Shown here piece after piece: positions 16,429-24,962 of a stretch of 64,000 bases of DNA. Under the pieces are notes generated by a model that had not been told where the DNA came from, ran no database searches, and worked only from the letters and a program-made list of their open reading frames with translations. How positions within the stretch are numbered: position 1 is the first letter of the stretch; each line of letters begins with the position of its first letter. The position numbers and the translations under genes were made by a program. Source of the DNA: CANJBX01 sp035556735 (GTDB taxonomy: Bacteria > Pseudomonadota > Alphaproteobacteria > Rhizobiales > Xanthobacteraceae); contig DATMFF010000010.1 in NCBI GenBank assembly GCA_035556735.1, forward strand, positions 62,001 through 126,000. Reading direction: 5' to 3'.

Positions 16429-16989
16429 ATGATGATGAACTGGCGAGACCAACGTCCTGACGACGCGATGGTCGGCGCGTTCGACGTGATCGCGCCGGTC
16501 GAGGTGAAGGCGGTGGAGGCGCCGCGCTTCCGCGAGGCGATGAGCCTCTACGGCGCGGCGGTGCACGTCGTGACGACGGACGGGCCGGGCGGCAAGACCG
16601 GATTTACCGCCACCGCGATCTGCTCCGTCTCCGACACGCCGCCGACCCTTCTGGTGTGCCTCAATCGCCGCAGCCTCGCCGCGCCCATCCTGTCGGCCAA
16701 CGGCGTGTTCTGCGTGAACACGCTGCGCGCCGCCGACGAAGCCATCGCCGATACGTTCGCCGGCCGCACTGGGGCTGTGCTGGCCGACCGGTTCAAGGTG
16801 GGCTCATGGCAGCCGCTCGCCACCGGCGCGCCGGCGCTCACCACCGGGATCGTCTGCTGCGACTGCCGCGTGACCGAGGTCACCGCGGTGGGCAGCCACA
16901 ACGTGATCTTCGGTGTGGTCGAGGCGATCTCGTTCGGCCCGCCCGGGTCCGCGCTCGTTTACCACGGCCGTTCCTACAAGACGGTCTGA
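16429..16989 (+). CDS. hpaC: Flavin reductase (HpaC-like)
   Basis: A 186-residue NAD(P)H:flavin oxidoreductase that supplies reduced flavin to the HpaB-like oxygenase. The FMN-binding split-barrel fold is shown by FREAMSLYGAAVHVVTTDGPGGKTGFTATAICSVSDTPPTLLVCLNRRS, with the GFTATAICSVSDTPP block being the family signature, and the C-terminal HNVIFGVVEAISFGPPGSALVYHGRSY. ATG triplets at 16429, 16432 and 16435 are all possible starts after GGAGG. It follows hpaB by 45 bases with a palindromic operator between. Confidence 0.9.
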   Translation: MMMNWRDQRPDDAMVGAFDVIAPVEVKAVEAPRFREAMSLYGAAVHVVTTDGPGGKTGFTATAICSVSDTPPTLLVCLNRRSLAAPILSANGVFCVNTLRAADEAIADTFAGRTGAVLADRFKVGSWQPLATGAPALTTGIVCCDCRVTEVTAVGSHNVIFGVVEAISFGPPGSALVYHGRSYKTV

Positions 16990-17086
16990 CGGGACCGGTC
17001 TGACGGGATCGGGCTGACGCGGATTCTTGGGGCAGGCGCGCTGTCCCGGGCTGACGCGGGACGGCGTGCCGCGCTAGACTTGCCCC

Positions 17087-17986
17087 ATGCCGTCCCCCCA
17101 GACCGCCCAGGTCCTGCCGCTGTTCCATCTCTACGGCGATCCGCCGGACGACCAGGCGTTCGACTTCATCCACATCGAGACGATCTTCTCGCGCTCCTCC
17201 CTGCATGACTGGGTGATCGGCGCGCACCGCCACCGCAACCTGTTCCAGATCCTCGTGATCGCCGGCGGGGGCGGGGAGATGACCTACGAGACGGCGAGCA
17301 TTCCGTTCGAGGCGCCCTGCGCCATCCTGATTCCGGCGACCATCGCCCATGGCTTCCGCTTCCGCCCGCACGAGACCTCGGGCTTCGTGCTCAGCTTCAC
17401 GGAGGACGAGGTCCAGGGCCTGGGCGAGCAGCCGGGCGAGGCGCTGGCGCGGCTGCGCGCGCTCGCGGCCGAGCCGGTGGTCGCGCTCGGCGCGGCCGAG
17501 CTCGACCGCGTGCTGGGCCTGTGCAGTGCGCTCAACGAGGAGAGCTTCCTCGCGCGCGAAGGCTTCCGCCTCGCCATGCGCGGCTACCTCGTGCTGATCG
17601 CCATCGAGATCGCGCGGCTCGCCGCCAGCCGCGCGCGCACCGGCGCGATGACGCTCAGGGCGGCCGATCCCACGGTGACGGCCCTGCGCGCGCTCGTGGA
17701 AGAGCACTTCCGCACCGAGCGGCTGCTCGGTTTCTACGCGGCCAAGCTGGCCATGACGCCGGACCGGCTCAACGATCACGTCAAGCGCGCCACCGGCGTG
17801 ACCGCCGGCCATCTCATCCGCCAGCGCGTGCTGACCGAGGCCAAGCGCCAGCTCGTGTTCACCAGCCAGCCGATCCATGAGATCGCCTACGATCTCGCGT
17901 TCTCCGATCCGTCGCACTTCGCGCGCTTCTTCCGCAAGCAGACCGGCACGACGCCGCAGGACTTCCGCGCCAAGGGGGGCGGCTAG
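17087..17986 (+). CDS. AraC-family regulator, PobR/HpaA-like
   Basis: A 299-residue regulator. The N-terminal cupin-like effector domain starts with LPLFHLYGDPPDDQAFDFIHIETIFSRSSLHDWVIGAHRHRNLFQILVI, the opening seen in PobR and HpaA regulators of 4-hydroxybenzoate and 4-hydroxyphenylacetate use. The C-terminal AraC domain (about 200-295) has two helix-turn-helix units, the second in QPIHEIAYDLAFSDPSHFARFFRKQTGTTPQDFR. Located right after the hydroxylase pair, it is the likely aromatic-responsive activator of hpaBC and perhaps of the divergent liv operon. Confidence 0.9.
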   Translation: MPSPQTAQVLPLFHLYGDPPDDQAFDFIHIETIFSRSSLHDWVIGAHRHRNLFQILVIAGGGGEMTYETASIPFEAPCAILIPATIAHGFRFRPHETSGFVLSFTEDEVQGLGEQPGEALARLRALAAEPVVALGAAELDRVLGLCSALNEESFLAREGFRLAMRGYLVLIAIEIARLAASRARTGAMTLRAADPTVTALRALVEEHFRTERLLGFYAAKLAMTPDRLNDHVKRATGVTAGHLIRQRVLTEAKRQLVFTSQPIHEIAYDLAFSDPSHFARFFRKQTGTTPQDFRAKGGG

Positions 17987-18019
17987 TCAGCCGCCGTCCC
18001 GCGATTACGCCGCCAGGCT

Positions 18020-20416
18020 TCACTCCTCCTTTTCCAGGTACGCGCAGGTGTCGCAGAAGGTGATGCTTCTCAGGTCGCCGATGTCGAGCGTCTCAGGCGT
18101 CTTCGCGAGTTTCACTTGGCCCTCGCGCACGACGGCTTCACGGAACGGGATCTGCGCCAATTCGCCGCTCGCCAGTTTGCACACCGGCTCGGGCGAAATG
18201 CCGGTACGCTCGATGTCGTAATAGAGAATGCTGACCTTGTCCGCGGCCTCGGTTGCGACGTGGATCTGGCGGACGCCCCTCTGGGAGCGCATCTTCCCGC
18301 AGACGACCTTTCCGGCCTCCGGCCACTCGATACGTCCGAGCCGCAGGCTGCCGTCCTTCTTTCGCACCGCATCGAAGGGCGAGGCCACCGCGACCGGAAC
18401 GTCGAGGATGCGTCCCGACCAGGTCTTTGCCGCCACGCTTTCGGAAAAGCGGCCGCTGGAAATCAGCCTCGACTTCAGTCGTTTGATGCTGCCGGCGTAG
18501 TCGCCATGCAGCAGGTTTGCCGCGAAGGACACCAGCGGCGCCGCCAGCGAGGTTCCGTCGAGCACGATCGACTCGAACTTGGCCTGCGTGTCGTTCCAGG
18601 TCAGCGTCGGCACGCCGCAGCCGGGCGCCGCCATGTCGACTGTCAGCACGTTGTAGTTGGAGAAGCCGGCATAGGAGCCGTCGGGCCGGCTTGCGCCGAC
18701 GGTGATCACGTTTTCGGTGGTGGCGCCGCCCCATGTGGCGGGGTTCTGCTGCACGAGAGGTTCGGATTCGTTGCCGGCGGCAAAGACGAACAGCACGTAA
18801 TTGCGGTCCTTGACACTGCGTTTGAGGAAGCTGTTGTCGCTGTCGAGCTCGAAACTGAGACTGAGGTTCACCACGTTGGCGATCGCGCGGTTTTCATTGG
18901 CTCCGGAGATGGATCCGGCAATGGCGTCGCCGCGCAGTTGCAGCACCCCGCCGGCTCCGGAATATCCCATCCACTGGATGACATGTCCGCTGTCCAGCGT
19001 GCCCACGGACGCAAGCAGCCTGCGGCCGAGCGCATCGACGCCGCCGAGAGCCAGCGTCAGGACCTCGACGCCGTGGCCGCTGAACTTGATGCCCGGGACG
19101 TAGTAGACGGGCTTTCCGTTCTCGATCGTCTGTGTCCAGAGATACGGCTGCGCGCCGTCGCCGCTCGGCGCGAAAGCATCGCGCAGGAAGTAGCGCTTCT
19201 CGAACGGCGACGTCCCGACCGCGCCCGGCGGGAATCCAGCGTCGAGGATCAACATCTTGCCGAACCTCGTGGGGCGCTCGGCCAGCGTCCGCAGCTCGAG
19301 CACCTTCTTGAGCTCGTTCGCGTCGAAGGGCCATGGCTGGCCCGGCTTCGGCTTGCACTGTTCCGTCGTCTCCGCCGTTTGCGGGGTCGCGAAATACGAC
19401 ACGTACTTCGACGGGATACCGATCGCGGCGTTCGGATTGCTCGCCTTGATCGCGTTGCTCAGTTCCAGCGCAGCGGTCTTCGCCTCCAGCCCCGGCTTGA
19501 CGCTGACGTGAAAGGTTCCGGGCGCGAAGTCGGACGAGAGCAGCGCGGCGCCGGTGGGCAGCCTCGTGAAGTTGGTGGTCTCGTTGGAGGCGAGGACATC
19601 CTGCGTGCGGAACACGCGCTCGAGCGACGCAAGCTGCATGGTGTTGCGTTTCCACGCGTCGTCGCCCTTGTCCAACGACGCGATGACGCGGCTCACGAGA
19701 CGGTCATACTGATCCTTGACCTCGGGATCGATCAGACGCGTGCTGTCGAGCACCTTGGTGATCGCGATCCCCAGCATCGAGAGTTGGTCCGGCAGTCCGC
19801 GCGCGCCGGCCGCCGCGAGGCGGCCGAGATCCAGCCCCTGTCCGGGAAGCCGGTCGGCCGACTGGATCGTGATCTGCTGGGTCAGCGGATTCCATTTCGT
19901 TTGGCCCGGAGTCTCGGGTGCGGTGTCTTCGGGCTGGACGGACGCAGGCGACCTGCCGCCCGACGTAGGCACCACCCTGGCCGCGGTGAGGGCCTCCACG
20001 GTTTGCGCGGTCGGGGCGACGGGCTTGTCCCAGCGCGGCCCGACCTGGTCGACCGGCACCGCCACGACGCGCTCGTCGCTGTAGATGCAGGCCGGCAGCT
20101 TGAGCGGCGTGTCCCTCGTGAGGATTGTCCGGCTCGCCTTGATGTCCTCGACCTCGGCGTTGGCGGCGATGAAGAGCTGCAGGTAGGACCGTCGCGCATT
20201 GGCGGAGCCGCAGTACTGCGAGACGAGCTTGAGGACGTCCGTTCCCGCAGGAGCGGGCACGATGCGCTCCTCGCCGATCTTGGCGACCGCCGCGATGACG
20301 TCGGGCGTGAGCTTGTCGATCTTGAGGAACAGTCCGTCGGCGTTCTGCGTCTGCGCCGACGCGCAGACGGTCAGGGCGAGCAGCAGACCTAGACCATGGG
20401 GCAGACGTTTGGGCAC
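18020..20416 (-). CDS. Exported subtilisin-like serine protease (S8 family) with long N-terminal domain
   Basis: A 798-residue protein with a signal peptide (residues 1-21, SASA-Q missing but CASAQ present). The subtilase triad is recognisable: Asp in MLILDAGFPPG (about 390), His in KFSGHGVEVLTLALGG (about 446), the oxyanion Asn in FVFAAGNES (about 547) and Ser in LDGTSLAAPLVSF (about 621). The GHGVEV wording departs from the usual HGTHVAG. Some 370 residues precede the catalytic domain and show no family I recognise; about 140 residues follow it. A GTG start lies 10 bases after the stop of the trypsin-like gene, so it ends a three-gene operon of exported hydrolases. Confidence 0.85.
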   Translation of the reverse strand: MPKRLPHGLGLLLALTVCASAQTQNADGLFLKIDKLTPDVIAAVAKIGEERIVPAPAGTDVLKLVSQYCGSANARRSYLQLFIAANAEVEDIKASRTILTRDTPLKLPACIYSDERVVAVPVDQVGPRWDKPVAPTAQTVEALTAARVVPTSGGRSPASVQPEDTAPETPGQTKWNPLTQQITIQSADRLPGQGLDLGRLAAAGARGLPDQLSMLGIAITKVLDSTRLIDPEVKDQYDRLVSRVIASLDKGDDAWKRNTMQLASLERVFRTQDVLASNETTNFTRLPTGAALLSSDFAPGTFHVSVKPGLEAKTAALELSNAIKASNPNAAIGIPSKYVSYFATPQTAETTEQCKPKPGQPWPFDANELKKVLELRTLAERPTRFGKMLILDAGFPPGAVGTSPFEKRYFLRDAFAPSGDGAQPYLWTQTIENGKPVYYVPGIKFSGHGVEVLTLALGGVDALGRRLLASVGTLDSGHVIQWMGYSGAGGVLQLRGDAIAGSISGANENRAIANVVNLSLSFELDSDNSFLKRSVKDRNYVLFVFAAGNESEPLVQQNPATWGGATTENVITVGASRPDGSYAGFSNYNVLTVDMAAPGCGVPTLTWNDTQAKFESIVLDGTSLAAPLVSFAANLLHGDYAGSIKRLKSRLISSGRFSESVAAKTWSGRILDVPVAVASPFDAVRKKDGSLRLGRIEWPEAGKVVCGKMRSQRGVRQIHVATEAADKVSILYYDIERTGISPEPVCKLASGELAQIPFREAVVREGQVKLAKTPETLDIGDLRSITFCDTCAYLEKEE

Positions 20417-20426
20417 GGCCGCGGCC

Positions 20427-21302
20427 TCACGGTGAAAACCGGTCGCGGCAGTTGGCGGCGTTGTCGTGAACGCCGCAAATCTGCGTCTTCCTGTCCTTCG
20501 ACCAGTCCGCGATGAACTGGGCGACCGAGCCGGTGAGCGGCGTGATCGCCGACTGCCGCGAGGCCTGCGCGAAGCCCGAGTTGATGCCGACGATCGAGCG
20601 CAGGCCTTCGGGCGCCGTCGCGGAGCTCAGGATGTAGGCCGATCCGCCGCTGTCGCCGGGGCAGATCACGACCCCGCCGAACGTGCGGTAGTGCTCCTCG
20701 CTGCGTGACGGCAGGAGGATGACCTCCGACACGCCGCCGTAAAGCTGCCCGATCTTTTGGGGATTGCCGATGTCCTCGAACTTGCGGCAGCCGTAGCCCA
20801 GCAGGAACAGCTTGGTGCCGCGGCGCACCCGCGTGATCTGCGTGTCGAGGTTCTCGTACGCGAAGCTCGTCGGGAAGGCGCGATTGCTCAGGCAGAGCGC
20901 GGCGTCCGCGATCAGCCCGACATATTGATACCAGGGATGGACCTCGCAGGTGAGGAGGAAGGGCTGCGCATCCCCGGGCAGGCGGACTTCCATCCTGGCC
21001 TGATCGTCGATGCAGTGCGCGGCGGTGATCACCGCGCGCGGTCCGACGATGGTGGCCGTGCAGGAGAGGCGCCCGTCGAGATAGTACTTGAGCGTCGCCG
21101 GCCACCGCTTGGGATCCTGCGCCTCGCCGCCGACCACCTTGGGCATTCCGCCGGGACTTTCCGGCGGGGTCATGATGATGACGCGCTGCCCGTCCTGCGC
21201 TTGCGCCGTGTGGGGAAAGGCAATCGCCGTCAGCGCCGACAGCAGGACGACTGCGCCGAGCGCGCAAGAGCGCAGTGTCGGCGCGCAATATGCATTCGAC
21301 AT
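20427..21302 (-). CDS. Exported trypsin-like serine protease (S1 family)
   Basis: A 291-residue protein with a signal peptide (residues 1-35, cleavage near AQA-Q). The triad is intact: His in AVITAAHCIDD (about 94), Asp in LIADAALCLS (about 132) and Ser in VICPGDSGGSAYI (about 217). An acidic, conventional start of the mature protease, PKVVGGEAQDPKRWPATLKYYLDGRLSCTATIVG, follows a short propeptide-like stretch. Several cysteines (SCTA, AHC, LTCEV, ALCLS, YGCRKF, VICPGD, ICGV, NCRD) suggest disulfides. It sits between the NlpC/P60-like and subtilisin-like genes, 34 and 10 bases away. Confidence 0.9.
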   Translation of the reverse strand: MSNAYCAPTLRSCALGAVVLLSALTAIAFPHTAQAQDGQRVIIMTPPESPGGMPKVVGGEAQDPKRWPATLKYYLDGRLSCTATIVGPRAVITAAHCIDDQARMEVRLPGDAQPFLLTCEVHPWYQYVGLIADAALCLSNRAFPTSFAYENLDTQITRVRRGTKLFLLGYGCRKFEDIGNPQKIGQLYGGVSEVILLPSRSEEHYRTFGGVVICPGDSGGSAYILSSATAPEGLRSIVGINSGFAQASRQSAITPLTGSVAQFIADWSKDRKTQICGVHDNAANCRDRFSP

Positions 21303-21336
21303 GGAAATGTGCCTCCGGAAACGGATGGTGCGGTTG

Positions 21337-22845
21337 TCAATCTCGTATGCCGACGTAACGCATCGGCCTGTATCCATTGAGCTGGGCGGCCGTGTAGGTC
21401 TTCCGGCAGACGCCTTCGCAGTCGCGATTGGTCGCCGACTCGATCACCTCGAACGTCAATGCCGGTCCCGGACCGAATCCGACGAACAGCCGCACGTGGC
21501 TGCCCGGCCTGTTGAGCGCGTCGCCGCGCTTGAGCTGGCCGAGGCTGGGAACCGGCGAGGCGACGCGGTGCAGGTTCGATGTGCCGTGCTTGGTGATGCC
21601 CCACGTGCGCGACACGAATCCCGAGCAGTCGACGCCCGCGGCTTCGCTGACCTGACATTGATTGTATTGCGCCTCGCGGCAGGTGCAGACGTTGCCGGCG
21701 AGCAGCCCGCGCGAGAGCTTGGCGCGGAACGTCTCCGGCGAGTCGCCGCCGCCCCAGTGATAGGGCATCGGACCGAACGTCCGCCCGATGCTCGCGCGGG
21801 TGAAGCGGCTCGGACGCAGCCAGTATTTCCCTTCGGTCTTCGCGCAGCGGTTCTCGATGCCGATGCGCGTGAAATTGCTTTCCGTCATCGTCCAGTTGGT
21901 GGCGAGGAACGCCTGCGCGCGGCTGACGATCTCGTCGCGCGTGGCCGGCGGCGTGACCGCCGCCGCCTCGACATCGGCTTCGTCGGCCAGTCCGCTGGTC
22001 TGGTGCACGGTCGTCTGGATCGGGGTCCTCGCGGGCGCCACCGCCGGACGAAGATCGCGCCGTGCCGAAATGGACTCGAAGCCCAGCTTTTGCAGGAACA
22101 CGCCCGTCGCCGTCGGCACGATGGCCGTCACGAGCCCGTCCGCGCTGAGCGCGACCATGCTCGACGGAATCGTATCCATGTCGGCGACCGGCACCGTGGC
22201 GACGTCCTTGAGCCGTCCGGACGGCAGGAAGCGTTGCACGAAGACCAGCGTCCTGATCTGCGGGCTGCCCTCGACCACTTCCGAGCTTTGCACGTACCAG
22301 TGTCCGCTCGCATCGCGGCCCAGGACCTTGGCGTCGGAAAGATAGCCGCCGGCGCGTGCGCGCACCGTCAGCCTGCGTCCGCCCACGTCGAGACGCAGCG
22401 TGCGCGCGTTCGCGCGTCTGACCCGGGGCGGCGGCGCGGCGGCCGGGGCGAGCGCGCCGTCACCCTCTTCGATGGCGAGCGCTCCGACCTGTGCGGGATT
22501 GACCGTCCGGTTGAGCAGCGCGCGGCGTCGGCCCGAACCTTCTTCGAACACAAGCGCCGCGCCGGTATCGCGCACGTTCGCGGGCGCGAACGGCAGGGGC
22601 TCGCTGCGCCCGGCGATGGCGCCGGCTTGATTGATGATGACGACGCTCGAATCGAGAGGATCGACGACCGCGTAAAGGTCGTCGCGCAGATACGAGAACA
22701 GTTCGGGCGGACGTCCGACGAGTTCGTCGCCGCTCACGAAGTGATTGAGTGGTTGCGCCGATTGCGCGAGCGCGATTGGTGCCCACACCATCGCGGCGGC
22801 GGCCAGCGCAAGGCGTAGGCCACCATCGGCATGCCAGCGGCGCAT
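21337..22845 (-). CDS. Exported NlpC/P60-like cysteine hydrolase with N-terminal domain
   Basis: A 502-residue protein with a signal peptide (residues 1-27, IALA-Q). Residues 30-290 look like repeated beta strands (for example DDLYAVVDPLDSSVVIIN, WYVQSSEVVEGSPQIRTLVFV) and may form a propeller-like or sensor domain. The C-terminal 150 residues contain the papain-like NlpC/P60 core: the nucleophile Cys in AGVDCSGFVSRTWG (about 405) and a His in RPGSHVRLFVGF (about 449). A cysteine cluster CTCREAQYNQC precedes the active site. Typical substrates are peptidoglycan stem peptides. It is the first gene of the hydrolase operon, with GGGGGG as ribosome-binding site. Confidence 0.78.
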   Translation of the reverse strand: MRRWHADGGLRLALAAAAMVWAPIALAQSAQPLNHFVSGDELVGRPPELFSYLRDDLYAVVDPLDSSVVIINQAGAIAGRSEPLPFAPANVRDTGAALVFEEGSGRRRALLNRTVNPAQVGALAIEEGDGALAPAAAPPPRVRRANARTLRLDVGGRRLTVRARAGGYLSDAKVLGRDASGHWYVQSSEVVEGSPQIRTLVFVQRFLPSGRLKDVATVPVADMDTIPSSMVALSADGLVTAIVPTATGVFLQKLGFESISARRDLRPAVAPARTPIQTTVHQTSGLADEADVEAAAVTPPATRDEIVSRAQAFLATNWTMTESNFTRIGIENRCAKTEGKYWLRPSRFTRASIGRTFGPMPYHWGGGDSPETFRAKLSRGLLAGNVCTCREAQYNQCQVSEAAGVDCSGFVSRTWGITKHGTSNLHRVASPVPSLGQLKRGDALNRPGSHVRLFVGFGPGPALTFEVIESATNRDCEGVCRKTYTAAQLNGYRPMRYVGIRD

Positions 22846-22938
22846 GGTCCCCCCTTGCGCACGTCGAAGGTAAGATATTGTTGCGCGCCGTGGTTGCGAT
22901 TGCAAGCTATGATTGCAACGCTTGTCGGTCGGCCGCAG

Positions 22939-24015
22939 CTACTTCTGGCGCGGCTCGCGCAGACCCGTATCCGGTTGCGCGAGCGCGCCGCGCCGCAGCA
23001 GGGCGACCGCATGCGCAAGACTGCGGGCCGCGTTGCGCACTTCCTCCTGCACGTCGTGATCCGCATCGAGCGCATCGTGGCTCGTCGCATAGGGCTCCTG
23101 GTAGCCGATGTAGGCGCCGAGCTGCGACAGCCGGCCGGCCGGGATCAGGCGCATGTTCACGAGCCAGTCGTGCAGAAGCCGCCGCACGCCATCGACGCCC
23201 TCCGCGTCGCCGTGCACGGCGAGGGCGAACACGCGGCCGGCGAGGTGGCGGGGGTAGTCCCAACCCGCGAGCTCGATCTCCTTGGCGCGTTGCGCGTCCT
23301 TGCCGTGTGTCGAGGTCGGGTCGGGGTTGCCGCCGTCGGCGCAGACCAGACGGTCCATCATCAGCTTGAACGCGCTGGGGACCTGATACCAATGCACCGG
23401 GCATACGATCATGATCCCGTGCGCGGCGACCCAGCGTGGATAGAGCTCGTTCATCCAGTCGTTGACCTGGCCGGCGCCGTGGTTGGGATAGCACGAGCAT
23501 GGCCAGTGGCAGAGCGGCATCGCGGTCGAGACGCAGGCCTTGCACGGATAGATGACGCGTTCGTACTGCGAGGTCAGCAGGCTGAGGTCGAGGAAGTCGA
23601 CCTCAAGGTTCGCTTCCGCCGCGAGCGTCGCTTCGGCGAGCCGCGCCAGCCGATACGACTTCGACATCTCGCCCGGGCACGTCTGGTCGCTGCGCGGCGA
23701 TCCGTTGATCACCAGCACGCGCGCGGGCGCGGATGCGTCCTTCTGCCGGCGCTCGGCGGCGGCGATCGCCTCGCGCGCTGCGGTCCATTCGATCGAGAGT
23801 TCGTAGGACGGATCGGCGAAACCGGGACCGGCCGGCCGTGTGCGCGGCGACTTGCGATAGGCGCGGTAAACGTCCCAGGCGGTCTCGAGCAGGCGCTCGA
23901 TCTCGTCCGCGCGCTCGGAGAACTGCGGATCGTAGAAGCGGGCGCGGAAGCGGCGCTCGAACTCGGTCCGGTCGAGCCCGACGTCGGGCGTTCCCTTGCG
24001 CACGTTGACGGCCAT
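22939..24015 (-). CDS. Flavodoxin-fold NAD(P)H-dependent oxidoreductase with cysteine cluster
   Basis: A 358-residue protein. After about 95 mostly helical residues, the flavodoxin-like FMN-binding domain starts with ARVLVINGSPRSDQTCPGEMSKSYRLA, then DFLDLSLL and the cysteine-rich CKACVSTAMPLCHWPCSCYP, followed by HGIMIVCPVHWYQVPSAFKLMMDRLVCADGG. The NGSPR phosphate loop and the PVHWYQVPS loop are those of NADPH-dependent FMN reductases and iron-sulfur flavoproteins; the Cys spacing (C-x2-C-x8-C-x3-C-x-C) could bind a cluster or metal. Start ATG at 24015. Substrate unknown. Confidence 0.8.
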   Translation of the reverse strand: MAVNVRKGTPDVGLDRTEFERRFRARFYDPQFSERADEIERLLETAWDVYRAYRKSPRTRPAGPGFADPSYELSIEWTAAREAIAAAERRQKDASAPARVLVINGSPRSDQTCPGEMSKSYRLARLAEATLAAEANLEVDFLDLSLLTSQYERVIYPCKACVSTAMPLCHWPCSCYPNHGAGQVNDWMNELYPRWVAAHGIMIVCPVHWYQVPSAFKLMMDRLVCADGGNPDPTSTHGKDAQRAKEIELAGWDYPRHLAGRVFALAVHGDAEGVDGVRRLLHDWLVNMRLIPAGRLSQLGAYIGYQEPYATSHDALDADHDVQEEVRNAARSLAHAVALLRRGALAQPDTGLREPRQK

Positions 24016-24112
24016 TGCTGCAGCCTTCCCGCCGGCGCGCTCCGCCGGCCGCAGACGCAACGTGCGGGACGCGTGCAGGGTTCCCGAATACCACGGGTCG
24101 TCGGGTGGACCG

Positions 24113-24895
24113 CTAGATCAGGTTGAAAAACCCGAGCACCTCGGCAGTGAAGGCGTCCGCCTGCTCGATGTTGGAGATATGCGCCGCATCGAGCACCACG
24201 AGCTTCGATCCGGGGATGCGGTCACGGAGGAACTCCGCGCTCTCCACGCTCGTCGCGACGTCGTGCTTGCCGGCGATGATCAGCGTTGGGACGGAGATCT
24301 TGTGCAGGATCTCGCGATGATCCATGTCGCGGATCGCCTCGCAGCAGCCGATGTAGCCCTGCGGCGAGGTCGCGCGCACCAGCGCCTGCAGCCGTGCGAC
24401 CTCGTTCGGCTCTTGCGCGGTGAAGCCGGGCGTGAACCAGCGCGCGGCGACGCCCTGTGCCATCCCCTCCATGCCGGCGGTCTCCACCGTCCTGATGCGG
24501 TCGTTCCACGCGCGCTTGTCCGGGAAGTAGCTCGTGGTGTTGCATAGGATGAGCCGCTCGAGGCGGTGGGGTGCATGCGCGCCGAGCCATTGGCCCACCA
24601 TGCCGCCCATCGAGAGTCCGCACCAGCTCGCCGTCTTGATGCCGAGGCCGTCCATGATCGCGAGCGCGTCGCGTCCGAGCATGTCCATCGTGTAGGGCCG
24701 CGGCGGCACCGACGACTTGCCATGGCCGCGATAGTCGTAGCGCACCAGATGGAACTGCTGCGCCAGCCGCTCGACCTGCGGCGCCCACATGGTGTGGTCG
24801 GTGCCGAGCGAGCTCGACAGGATCAGCGCGGGGGCGTTGGGGTTGCCGTCGACCACGACGTTGAGCGCGCATCCGTCGGATTGAATGACGGGCAT
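24113..24895 (-). CDS. pcaD: 3-oxoadipate enol-lactonase-like alpha/beta hydrolase
   Basis: A 260-residue alpha/beta-hydrolase close to PcaD, which opens 3-oxoadipate enol-lactone in the protocatechuate branch of the beta-ketoadipate pathway. It has the oxyanion-side LSSSLGTDHTMWAPQVERLAQQFHLVRYDYRGHGKS, the nucleophile elbow CGLSMGGMVGQWLG, an acid residue in IIAGKHDVATSV and the catalytic His in LDAAHISNIEQ. The wording SSLGTDHTMW is strongly PcaD-like. No other pca gene is visible within the window, so it may work with a ring-cleavage pathway encoded elsewhere. Confidence 0.85.
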   Translation of the reverse strand: MPVIQSDGCALNVVVDGNPNAPALILSSSLGTDHTMWAPQVERLAQQFHLVRYDYRGHGKSSVPPRPYTMDMLGRDALAIMDGLGIKTASWCGLSMGGMVGQWLGAHAPHRLERLILCNTTSYFPDKRAWNDRIRTVETAGMEGMAQGVAARWFTPGFTAQEPNEVARLQALVRATSPQGYIGCCEAIRDMDHREILHKISVPTLIIAGKHDVATSVESAEFLRDRIPGSKLVVLDAAHISNIEQADAFTAEVLGFFNLI

Positions 24896-24962
24896 GGGAC
24901 GTATCCTCCGGGCAACGACGCGACAGGCTTGCTGTGGTGCGACGGATATACGATATCACGCC

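Noticed and set aside
16984..17060. Short repeats of TCTGACGGGA / GCTGACGCGG between the flavin reductase and AraC genes
   Set aside because: Four degenerate units in a GC-rich 70-base gap; too short and imperfect to call an operator array.
18116..20392. A 758-codon plus-strand open frame opposite the subtilisin-like gene
   Set aside because: Shadow frame with no start signal or homology; the minus-strand gene has an intact catalytic triad.
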